Of a DNA stretch of 64,000 nucleotides, positions 12,301 through 20,700 are shown piece by piece (the stretch's first letter is position 1; each line of letters opens with the position of its first letter). A program made the position numbers and the translations under genes. Origin of the DNA: Sthenelais limicola. Taxonomy: Eukaryota; Annelida; Polychaeta; Phyllodocida; Sigalionidae. Under the pieces are notes generated by a model, which saw only the letters and a list, made by a program, of their open reading frames with translations, was not told where the DNA came from and did not search any database. The stretch covers positions 21,433,067 through 21,497,066 of the forward strand of contig OW804094.1 of NCBI GenBank assembly GCA_942159475.1, in the 5' to 3' direction.

Positions 12301-14599
12301 CATTTTGTGAATTTGGATGGGTTTTCTAGAAGCTTAGCTTCTATTCCAGACCCTTTATTATTATAATTTCTAGTTTCAATTGTTTCTTTTAGCTTCTCTT
12401 AAACTTTGATAATTGAATACATGAATACATTGAAATGGAGGTCAAAATCTCACACTACACTCCTTGATAAGCAGACATTTTAAGTACACAACAATCAAAT
12501 GATAATGTTGGTCCTGGGTATGACCATTTCTCTGTCTCTTTCTCCATTTTTCTCTATCTCTATTTCCTGGGTATGATCATAAACTGCCTCCCTCTTATAG
12601 CTCTCCCGCCCTTGATATAACCATATTAAATGTGTTGATAAGGGTGTAAAGCAACCAATCTCACTCCCTCACTCCCTCTCAGCTCTCCCACCCTAGATAT
12701 AACCATATTAAATGTGTTGATAAGGGCATAAAGCAACCAATCTCTCTCACTCACTCCCTCTCAGCTCTCCCGCCCTTGATATAACCTTATTAAATGTGTT
12801 GATAAGGGCATAAAGCAACCAATCTCCCTCACTCACTCCCTCTCAGCTCTCCCGCCCTTGATATAACCATATTAAATGTGTTGCTAAGGGCGTAAAGCAA
12901 CCAATCTCACTCACTCACTTTACTCCTCTCATCTATTTCAATAACCCTAATTGCCATGAATATGACTCCACTTGGATGTCATCATGGCATTAAGCAACCA
13001 TTACTCACTCACTCAAATGATAATTGACAATCATCAATCATCAATGTCTCATGATTGTTGATCTGTTTGTGTGTAGGTATGGAGTTGGCTGGGTTCCATG
13101 AGAAGATGTTCCAGTCGATACAGAAATGTGACGTGGACATCAGGAGGGACATGTACAGTAACATCGTCCTGTCTGGAGGAACTACCATGTATCCTGGTCA
13201 GTATATAATTATTCTTGTGTCACAAACTAGATACTGTCTTAGCTATAGATGGGTCAGATTTACTGAAAATGTACAATTCACCTTCACCAATCCTCTCAAA
13301 TAACCCGAATTTCAGACGAAAAGTCGTAAAGTTAAAAAATACAGTTCAAGCTAACCAAACAGATTGCTAGAATCAATGCAATGCCAAATATACTCGAATT
13401 TACCTAGTATTGACCAAATTTCAGCTTAATTTACTAAATGTGTACAGCTTCCAATTGTACATTTATTGAAAACCTGACCCAGATAATATGTTTCCCTAAA
13501 CAAAATTTATGTGTGTGGTTCCAAGTTATTCAAACACTGCTACCATCTAAAACATGCTCCGAGGTTTCTAGTATTTCCAAATAAATTAATAGTTATATTT
13601 ACACAATTTTTAATGCATCAATATATTCACATGTTTAATTTATTTATAAAATTCACAAATATGGATATATATATTTTATATACAACCAGTCTCATGGCTA
13701 TATCTTGGCCTAGACGCCATGTGACTCAGAGTAGTGGCCACCAAAGGTGCCGCTAGGTACCAATCAATTCCTGTAGGTGTCAACCCAGTCTCTCTATTCA
13801 GAGAAAGGATACTTGCTCAATAAGGCACACAAACACCTGTTTACAGTGATCTGATATATCTAGTCATTTCCGTTGCCACAGAACACCCTCTTAACATCTC
13901 TAGATTGATGTTTTAAAGTAACACAGTCATCATAGCATGAATAAAGGAGTAATGGACGTTTTTCCTTCCTCTGCCATGCATTGGCCCTGCTTATATCACC
14001 AGCAAAGTTCAGTCATTGCTCCACCCAAGGGTCATAGCCTAGTGGTTAGAGCACTGGAATTGAGAGTGGAGGTTTGCAAGTTCGAGCCTCGGTCGGGTAC
14101 CGCACCCTTATTTTTTATTTCTGGGTCGCATAGATGCTCTCATTCTACGCAACAGGGACGGCGGGTGGGTTAGCATGATTGGTGGTGATGGTAAAGGCAG
14201 GAGAAACAATATAATATCCATTATAATGTTTTACACATAAATACCCATCAATAATCAATGGGCTATCGATAATACTAAAGGAAAAAATAGGTGTTCGGGC
14301 CAGCGCTAGCATAGCGCCACTCTTCCTGGATAGCCTCTATTACAAATGGCTTTTGTAGATTCACTTAATTAAAACATTCCGCTTTATTTCCAGGTCTGGC
14401 TGATCGTATGACAAAGGAGATGATAGCCCTTGCTCCACCTAGCAATAAGATCCGCGTGGTGGCAGCACCAGAGAGGAAGTACAGCGTGTGGATCGGTGGC
14501 TCCATCCTCGCCTCTCTCTCCACCTTCCAACATATGTGGATCTCTAGGCAGGAGTATGATGAATGCGGACCATCCATTGTCCACAGAAAGTGTTTCTAA
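3386..14599 (+). CDS. Actin, complete, seven coding exons
   Basis: Actin polymerises ATP-dependently into cytoskeletal or muscle filaments. Coding exons are 3386-3520, 6443-6682, 9101-9239, 10906-11013, 11561-11752, 13077-13196 and 14394-14599. They total 1140 nt, or 379 residues plus TAA, with every junction GT-AG and in phase. Visible signatures are [20 protein letters not shown] at the N-terminal nucleotide site, the [10 protein letters not shown] block with the methylatable His, [11 protein letters not shown], the SIQAV Gln and YALPH His of the active site, and the C-terminal VHRKCF. Intron positions after RPKYN and KMTQ match classic actin intron sites. The protein is a few residues longer than the usual 375-377. 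It is divergent, with an N-terminus [17 protein letters not shown] for HHTFYNEL, and [12 protein letters not shown] for YALPHAILRLDL. The catalytic residues are kept, so it is probably functional. Its introns are filled with transposons. Confidence 0.97.
3595..4005. mobile_element. Family B MITE in actin intron 2
   Basis: An approximately 410-bp element that opens GTGATCCGTTTTAGGAAAAT and closes with TTTTGCGACTTATGACTCAT followed by a decayed end. The two ends are inverted repeats of about 36 bp (consensus GTGATGTGTTTCAGGAAAAT...). It has no ORF and starts 75 bp after the exon's donor site. Confidence 0.85.
4405..5328. mobile_element. Family B MITE split by an LTR-element fragment
   Basis: 4405-4632 matches the first two thirds of family B, ending at its ATCTCATCTTTTCA. 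5272-5328 matches the remaining end, TGATATCTCAAAATCC...CACATCAC. The material between (about 4633-5271) is a reversed LTR-element fragment, so that element inserted into an older B copy. Confidence 0.7.
4633..5271 (-). mobile_element. Old, truncated LTR retroelement copy (reverse)
   Basis: The minus-strand ORF 4640-4927 carries [24 protein letters not shown] and PRQLEFEE. These align with [24 protein letters not shown] and PRQLEFVE in the intact-LTR element at 7162-8769. Sequence from about 5090 to 5271 is a diverged reverse copy of that element's LTR, ending CATAACA. Truncated and decayed. Confidence 0.7.
5329..6083. mobile_element. Family C MITE with a family B copy inside
   Basis: The left part (5329-5413) and right part (5821-6083) together match the uninterrupted family C copy at 17272-17627. 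The ends are inverted repeats that contain ATTTGCAT/ATGCAAAT-like sequence. A complete family B copy (5414-5820) splits it. Its left end abuts the end of the previous B copy. Confidence 0.85.
5414..5820. mobile_element. Family B MITE nested in family C
   Basis: Begins GTGATGTGTTTCAAGAAAAT and ends AAAACGGATCAC. It is flanked by ATTT on both sides (5410-5413, 5821-5824). Removing the element and one ATTT restores the family C sequence CAAATATTTGGCAAC exactly, which proves a 4-bp target duplication for family B. Confidence 0.92.
6084..6425. repeat. 32-bp minisatellite in actin intron 2
   Basis: Tandem units of about 32 bp based on TTAAACCATTTTAACCCTTT plus ATTTAACTCTTA. A variant pair of units (TTTAACTATTTTAACTC) recurs at about 6146 and 6316, which gives a higher-order duplication. 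The array ends only about 17 bp before the acceptor of actin coding exon 2 (6443). Confidence 0.9.
7162..8769 (+). mobile_element. Non-autonomous LTR retrotransposon, 1608 bp
   Basis: Two apparently identical 289-bp LTRs (7162-7450 and 8481-8769) run from TGTTATGTAAC to CCATTACA, the standard TG...CA. Both flanks read TGTT, a 4-bp target duplication. A primer-binding-like TGGCGGACAACCC begins one base after the 5' LTR. A polypurine G-run (about 8460-8478) abuts the 3' LTR. The interior holds one 164-codon ORF and no reverse transcriptase, protease or integrase, so it must be mobilised in trans. Identical LTRs mean a recent insertion. It sits in actin intron 3, in the same orientation as the gene. 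Confidence 0.92.
7542..8036 (+). CDS. Gag-like/unknown ORF of the LTR element
   Basis: 164 residues between the LTRs. I do not recognise a domain. It has a charged helical N-terminus ([20 protein letters not shown]), an Arg-rich stretch, a short proline run (PLPPPPVRQ) and an acidic Asn-rich middle. A diverged copy of its first 45 residues lies in reverse at 4640-4927. That shows it is a repeat-family ORF rather than a host gene. Its position right after the primer-binding region suggests a remnant gag; that is an inference. Confidence 0.55.
   Translation: MEEAANTPELALFDKIKRSVERLAALPQAIVTRGQRRENRGKILNQQPRQLEFVEDPYEVPQDMENVPNVNARLNPEAIPLPPPPVRQNQQEEVVNNDINVDLIDEIINRNVQQLAGNNIGHEEHIENGHINCGFCILLGEQNVISQEIFSQILVFSLVHQGIY
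9258..9663. mobile_element. Family B MITE in actin intron 4
   Basis: GTGATGTGTTTACAGAAAATG at the left and ...CCTGAAACACATCAC at the right, with CCCT-like flanks. It starts only 18 bp after the 5' splice site of the preceding exon. Confidence 0.88.
9854..10489. mobile_element. Family A MITE, interrupted by a GC-rich insert
   Basis: The left end GGGTCAAATCGTCACAAAATG and the right end ATATGACCC are flanked by ATAT on both sides. The first 80 bp and last 180 bp match other A copies. Between them lies about 375 bp of unrelated GC-rich sequence. Confidence 0.82.
9936..10310. mobile_element. GC-rich insertion inside the family A copy
   Basis: This block is much richer in G+C than its surroundings. 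It contains a repeated motif AGAAGCTYCCGCCTTAG (about 10011 and 10232). No ORF or clear terminal repeats were found. It is probably another short non-autonomous element, but its class is unknown. It is the third nesting level (insert in A in B). Confidence 0.5.
11213..11380. mobile_element. Fold-back element in actin intron 5
   Basis: The left arm (AGATAGAACCTGATGAGAAT...) and right arm are near-complementary over about 60 bp. They enclose a loop with a 24-nt hairpin at 11285-11308. A fragment of the same family occurs at about 36038-36085. It has no coding capacity; the overlapping ORFs only read the arms. Confidence 0.8.
11772..12172. mobile_element. Family B MITE in actin intron 6
   Basis: GTGATGTGTTTCAGGAAAAC at the left and AAAATGGATCAC at the right, flanked by ATAT on both sides. 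It starts 19 bp after the 5' splice site of the preceding exon. Confidence 0.9.
12598..12930. repeat. Approximately 85-bp tandem repeat, four units
   Basis: Four units contain CTCTCCCGCCCTTGATATAA, AATGTGTTGATAAGGGC and AAAGCAACCAATCTC, with CACTCACTCCCTC spacers. A decayed fifth unit (about 12940-13015) follows. It lies in actin intron 6 and is non-coding. Confidence 0.9.
13251..13480. mobile_element. Family A MITE in actin intron 7
   Basis: GGGTCAGATTTACTGAAAATG at the left and CCTGACCC at the right, with AGAT on both sides. This is a clean 4-bp target duplication that differs from the usual ATAT, which confirms the 4-bp length. Confidence 0.92.
14020..14185 (+). mobile_element. tRNA-derived SINE
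   Basis: A TAGCCTAGTGG A box (14035-14045) and a GTTCGAGCC B box (14080-14088) are spaced as in a tRNA promoter. They are followed by a T-rich stretch and unrelated 3' sequence. There is no convincing acceptor stem and it sits inside actin intron 7, so it is a SINE or tRNA relic rather than a working tRNA. Confidence 0.65.
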
Positions 14600-15335
14600 G
14601 TTCTCACAAAATACATAGAGAAGCTTTTGTACGAGTTAGCATCATCATCATCATCATCATCATCTGAGTTCACCATTTGTTTGCATTTCACCAGAATTAC
14701 TAATTTATATTATATGAATGCGAGATCTGTACAGAGGTGCTCCCATGTTAGAAGAAGGAGGAAAATATGCCTTATACATAACAAGGGTTTAGGGATAGGC
14801 TTATGACATCCATATCTGCGGATGAGTGGGTAAACATGTGTAATGACTTTTGTTTGTATTGAGAAGGACAAAGCAAAACAACAGACTACCATTGTTGACT
14901 ATTTAAAGTCTGTTTAATCATTGCTCCTAGAGAGAGCTAGGCATTTAAGCCTGTCATATAAAGTTGTGTGTGCATATGAATCACTGCAATATTATACATA
15001 GATTTTTATAATGAAATAATGAAATGTGGAAATCGCTTCATCTTGTGGCAACGTCGGGACATAAATACATAGGGAAATAAGTAGTATAAGTAAAGGTGCA
15101 TATTATGTCTATGGCAACATACAGGTTTTGGCCATATTGCTGTCTATATATACCATATAACAATATGGTATATCACTGTAAATATTTGTAATTTATATAT
15201 ATATTGTACATATTCAAGCTATATCTGGTATATAGTATTGATCCATAAAACTATTTATTTATGTTCAAACATTGTAAATAATTACATTTTTATATGCTGA
15301 GTTTTTACAAATAAAAATCTACCAGAAACAAATGA
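14600..15335 (+). other. Actin 3'UTR and polyadenylation signal
   Basis: The region after the TAA has no coding content. An AATAAA lies at 15310-15315, so cleavage is expected near 15330-15340. A (CAT)n microsatellite lies at about 14639-14665. The 3'UTR end is inferred from the signal only. Confidence 0.7.
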
Positions 15336-17271
15336 AAGAGTCACTTATCTGCTTTCAAGAACAGATCTAACCAAAGCGTTACACAACTGAGATGATTCCG
15401 AACACATGTTTCTTTTCTTTCTCGGTCAGTTGAAAGAGGTTCTCTTTCCCTCCTTATTCCCCACTAAAGTAAAAGTTGCATATTCAGTTAATATAAATCA
15501 TCCTTCTCTACATTCATATCCCTATCTTAATATCGGAAACTGTTTGATAACAAAATGTAGTAACGATTTTTTATAGAGAGAGTCATTTTTATATTGCTGA
15601 CTAATTAATAAAGATATTTAATAATTCAAAAGTAATAACCATTGCAGAATATTACATAATTAATTGACACCTAGACCTGACATTTAGTTAATACAAGGAA
15701 GTTCTGTGTTATAACGGTAGAGTGGGATGTTATTGTTGTACTAGTGATGTAGGCCTATGGGTATTATTATACACACATTCACTACCGAGGCCCCAACAAC
15801 CGCTCATTACTTGTAATGCGGTAATGGACTAGTACATTACCGGTGCGTTGTCATGCCGATGCAAGTTTGGTGGCGCAAGTTTGCCGACGCAAGGTTGCCG
15901 GTGCAAGTGCTTTCTTCCTGAATTGTTTCAACTGTTTCTAGTTATATTCCTCTTGTACGAAAATCAGATATGGTAAATTATGTTATTATCTTTTTAATTA
16001 AGCACGTTTTACATGCAAAATTAGGCATGTATAATAATCAACTTATAGGACTCATTGCCGCATGGACGCATAAATAAAGAACTCAATCTATGATCTTGTT
16101 CTTTATTTACGCGTCATGCGGCAACTCGTCCAATAAGTGCTAAATATAGGACTGAATCTATCAGACCCTGTTGTCGTATATATGTTTATACAAGAATTTG
16201 AAATCTAATCACCAAGATAAAACTGCTGCCAGTGAGCGATAATAAGTGAAGTCATCGCATTAAAGGATTCGGGCAGGTCCTCCAAATACAAATGAGGACG
16301 TTTTAGAAGCCCTTTAGAAAAAAACAACTGAACAAATCCTCCAAAATTTGAGTCAAATGAATTTTAGATGGGTTGGAAAAGAATGCAACAAGAAGTTGAC
16401 CAAGTGAGACCTGACCATACCGGTCCCGCCGTTGTGGTCACCAGACTTTCCCTGCACACCTCAGTCCTCATTACAAACTCGTCCTGACCACAGTTATGTT
16501 GAGGAACCAGATATATAGTACTATAGTACATTACAATACATTTAAACATGAATTTCCACAAGTTATTGGTCGGTCCAGACCCAACCAAATACGGCAGAAC
16601 AGTAGCTAACAGTAGGTCTACATATACACACAACGAGTGCGCAAACAACAGGAGGTTACAACGATACTATCAATGAATGGTGCAAATTAATTCTACTCGT
16701 AATCATAGTGATCGTATGATCCCTATAGGGAAGTATCCCATGACTACCATACGTTGAAGAAATAAAACGGTGCTGCATTCTAGTTGTTGTTTCTATAAGT
16801 ACCCAGATTCAGGGGTCGGTGCACAGACTTACATTGGCCGCAGGTATGTTCAGTTCATGGTTATTCCCTCTCTATTTCTCTTTCCTTCTGTTGTGGTACG
16901 AACGAGTCGTTATAAGAGCTGCTTCATTTTATGTCACAATCCTTTGTAACTTAACACATGTCCCGTGTCGTTTATACATTAACCATTCCTTATATTAACT
17001 ACTGTCTTCATTGTTTATTTGTTAATAACAGAGCCATGCATGTATGTTTTGTCAGCGAAAATCCAAGAATAAAGGAAAAATAGGGCAGCGGGTCAGTGAT
17101 CGATCCAGTTGTAGCGTTTTAGTAGTCAAGTATACGCGGATATCCATTCTAATTGTATTCAGCATATTGTGTCAATAACTTTTTATATCACGATGGGTGG
17201 TTGTACACAACTATATAGAGAGAAGGAAATCCTCAAATAAAGTCAAAAGCCATATAACGTCTTAGACTTAG
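15336..17271. other. Intergenic region between actin and the kinase gene
   Basis: No gene was seen. Short tandem GC-rich units around GCCGACGCAAG lie at about 15840-15910. A fold-back lies at 16041-16139. A possible non-coding first exon of the kinase gene is suggested by CTATAAGTACCC near 16794 and a donor CAG|GTATGT at 16844, but this is speculative. Confidence 0.4.
16041..16139. repeat. Fold-back hairpin, 99 bp
   Basis: The left arm ACTTATAGGACTCATTGCCG pairs with the right arm (reverse ACTTATTGGACGAGTTGCCG). Pairing continues through CATAAATAAAGAAC for about 42 bp, with a short loop. This is likely a solo fold-back MITE. Confidence 0.8.
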
Positions 17272-17627
17272 CCAATAGGGGATTTGCATGTCTCACTGCG
17301 CATGTCTGCTGCAGTGCATGTTGGGATGGATTGTATTAAAATCTGACATACAAATATTTGGCAACATTTTATCGAAAATTGCAAGAATGTTTTCACCACT
17401 AACATAGCCTGTATAAATGATCTATGAAAACCAAATGCATGATGGGAAAGATGGCGTCTTGTGTCATAGAAACATGTATAACACATGGATATTGCCATTA
17501 GAACATTGATAAATATTACATGCTGAACATGGCATGTTTTATATGAAACTGCTTACACTGTACCATTAGTCCCATAATTCAATGCGAATCAAGATTCAAA
17601 ATGGCGGCTATGCAAATCCCCTATTGG
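17272..17627. mobile_element. Family C MITE, intact copy
   Basis: 356 bp with perfect 18-bp inverted ends, CCAATAGGGGATTTGCAT and ATGCAAATCCCCTATTGG. Each end contains the octamer ATTTGCAT/ATGCAAAT. It has no ORF. It ends 98 bp before the kinase start codon, so it forms part of that gene's upstream region. Confidence 0.93.
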
Positions 17628-17725
17628 AGAGTCGCTTCATTTTCTTTATGTGAATCGTCCATTCTACAGTACTCAAGAAAAATCGAGAAAAATTCATTAT
17701 GTTTACCATTTTCCATTGTGAACAG

Positions 17726-20700
17726 ATGGCAGCTCGTAGGGAGCCACTTAAGCTCATTCAGGCGTTCGCCAGAGACAATAATCACATACCTCAGCTACAG
17801 GTGGGTCACTTTCTTCTCCCTGCATAGGCCGACATATTTCTCATGTGTTACAGGAAAATGAGTCAAAAGTCGCAAAAATTGATATTTTTCAAAAAATTTT
17901 ATTCACATGATCTCTTTGTAGGAATGTTCTCACATTCAGGTTAGTTGATTAATTCGTATATATATGTACCAAATGTCAAGACGATGTATTAAATATATAG
18001 ATCTAACAAAAATATATGCATATATGATCTATGCATTTTTAAGGTCACCCTATGGAGTATATTTAACTACTTTACTAGTTATTGTATGCCCAGAGATTAC
18101 CAGTTCAGTCCTATCCAGACACCCCACATTCCTCGATACCACATCCAGCGATAAGCTTAACCGCAAGGCTAAGACTAAGGCTAAAGTGTTAATGACTCCC
18201 TGAGACTCAGGGAGTCAAAACTGCCTTCTGAACCTGACTGAGTTCTTAGAATACAGCTAATGCTGCTAAGTCGGGCCAATTATCCAGTGGAACTCCCCCG
18301 TTCCTTGAACACCAAACTGCCAAGTCGGACCCCTCATCCGAACTCCCTTTCATCGACCGTTTCGGAGCGTACCAGTACGGTCTCCAGGGGCGCGCCAACT
18401 GAGGTGATCAGACTCAGCCAGGGCCCGACTAGCTCTTCCATGGCTTCTCCCTCTTCCTCCATATCCAGCAGGATGCCTCTTCTGCCTTCCTGCATATTAC
18501 ACCAACTAGCTTCTTTCTGCTTGTTCCTGTGAGGCCCAGGAAGCCCAGTGTTTTCCAGAGGGAGTCGGATGCGAAGCCTCGGCAGCCTACCTCAACTGGG
18601 AAGTTCCAAGCCTTCCAGTTATTTCCTAGGCATGCCTCGACCAATCCTTGGTACTTCTCCCTCTTTCTTTCATGGGCTTCCTCCAGTCTGGTCTCCCATG
18701 GCACTGTTAGCTCCACTAAAGCCACTTGCCTCGTACTTGGAGACCACAGCACTATGTCAGGTTGCAGTATTGTTATTGCAACTTCTCTTGGGAATGTTGA
18801 CCTCCCAAAGACATCGGCTTGCATCTTCCAGTCGTTGGCGGTTGCCAGGATGCCGCTTGGTGGTCTGTTGGAGCTTCCTTTTGTTCTGCCTCTTACAAAG
18901 TTGATAAATTTGGGCCCTTTCTCGATGTTTCTTTTCTTCCTCCGGTGTAAATCCAGGGCTGCGCAGATCTCCCATAGAACCTTGTCATGGCGCCATGTGT
19001 AGTGCCCACCTGTTAGCGTGACATTGCATGATGACAGCATGTGCTCCAGATTAGCTAGCCTTCCACACACCTTGCAGTTTGGATCCTCAGCTAATCTCCA
19101 GATTTTTTTTTTTTTTAACAAATTTTATTGGATCCATTTTCATACAATGATAATTCCATGGTAGTCCAGAAAACATATAATGTTATCTCATAATAAATAA
19201 AATATTTTAAGTATTTAAGTTGAGTCATTAATACATTAAGGGTTTCAAAATACCTTGTTGTTATAGGTTACAAGTTTCATTTGGTGAATACATTGGGTAC
19301 CTCTACTGAGGAAAATACATACCTACAATAAACACATAGATTTTGTTGTTGTTTTTTCTCCTCAAAATTATAACATAGTCCGCCACATGACAGATAAAAG
19401 ACACGTCGCATGCAAGATATTATATACATTTGATTTGATTTGCTCAAGCAAATGATAGAGACATGTTTTAGAGTCAACCATACCAATCATCAGTCGATTT
19501 AAGATGACTTTTTATGTAATCCCAGGATTTCAAACGAATAATAGACGGAAGACTATTCCATAAGGTTGGTCCAATATAGTGAGGGGATCGCACTACTTTC
19601 TCTAGTTTTGGTACCATGACCTTCATCACCGGTCCTTCGTTTAATCTAGTAATCACTGGTATATCACTTAGGTTTTTCTTATCCAGTCGTTTTCTATACA
19701 TTATTTGCATAAGTGCAATCTTTGAACGTTTTTCTAGAGAATCGATCCGACATTCGTTACACAATTCAATTTTATCCCTAGGGTCATTAAAATATACAGT
19801 TTTTACTGCATTATATATGATTCGCTGAAGCTTTGTTCTTATGTCAACGCTAGCCATAGATGCGAAAAGATTACTGTACTCTAGTAAGGACAAGATATGG
19901 CTTTTTACTATTATCTTTGCCATTTTTATAGTGAGATACTTTCTTATACGCTGAAACTGTAGTAGCTTATACATGGCTGATGATTTCATTTTTATCAAAT
20001 AACCTTTCATGGTTAATTTATCGTCGATCTTGAAGCCGAGATAGTTCACTACTCTTGTTTTTACAACCTCCTGGCCTTTTAGATATATTTTTGCCAGGTT
20101 ATCAAATTTTACCTTTTTCAATCTATTAGTCGTTCCCAATAGTTGTATCTGGCATTTTTTTACATTTAGATTAAGCATGTTATCCAGCATCCACTTGTTA
20201 ATTGAGTTCATAACAATAACAAGATCCTGAGATTGCTTGGTGAAGGCAGCACGTCGTAGACCGATCGGAGTAGGAATGATAGTCTATACCCATCCATCTT
20301 CCAGATGTCCTTCCAGGACATGCTCCTGGGTCGGGCTTGCTCCCATCTGGTTGATTGTCCTTGCTGGCTCATACCTACTGCCCTAGTAAGTCGAGCCTAT
20401 TCCTCTGTCAGTCGCACTTCTTTCAGGATGAGATCTTTCTTGCCCCATCTGCTTGCTGTTATCCGTGAGGCTCTGGGTATTGAGCCCAACCCCAATCTAC
20501 CTGTTGCAACTGTGCCAATAATCTCTTTATGGCGCAGTTGACTCTCGGCGTCCTCGATGGCTGTGCTTGCTTTCCACTTTCGTCCTGTTTAGACATCGAT
20601 CCTGGCTTCTCATACCATGATGTCCTCACTATCCCGGAACATCAATGCCTGCTGTGCTTTGGTCACTTTGAACTCCTCTGTGATTGACATGAGGGATAGT

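Noticed and set aside
14035..14110. Functional tRNA gene
   Set aside because: A and B boxes are present, but the acceptor stem does not pair convincingly and the sequence continues into a SINE-like body inside an intron.
18529..19002. 157-residue + strand ORF
   Set aside because: It is the antisense shadow of the LINE endonuclease domain, which has the zinc knuckle and catalytic motifs on the minus strand.
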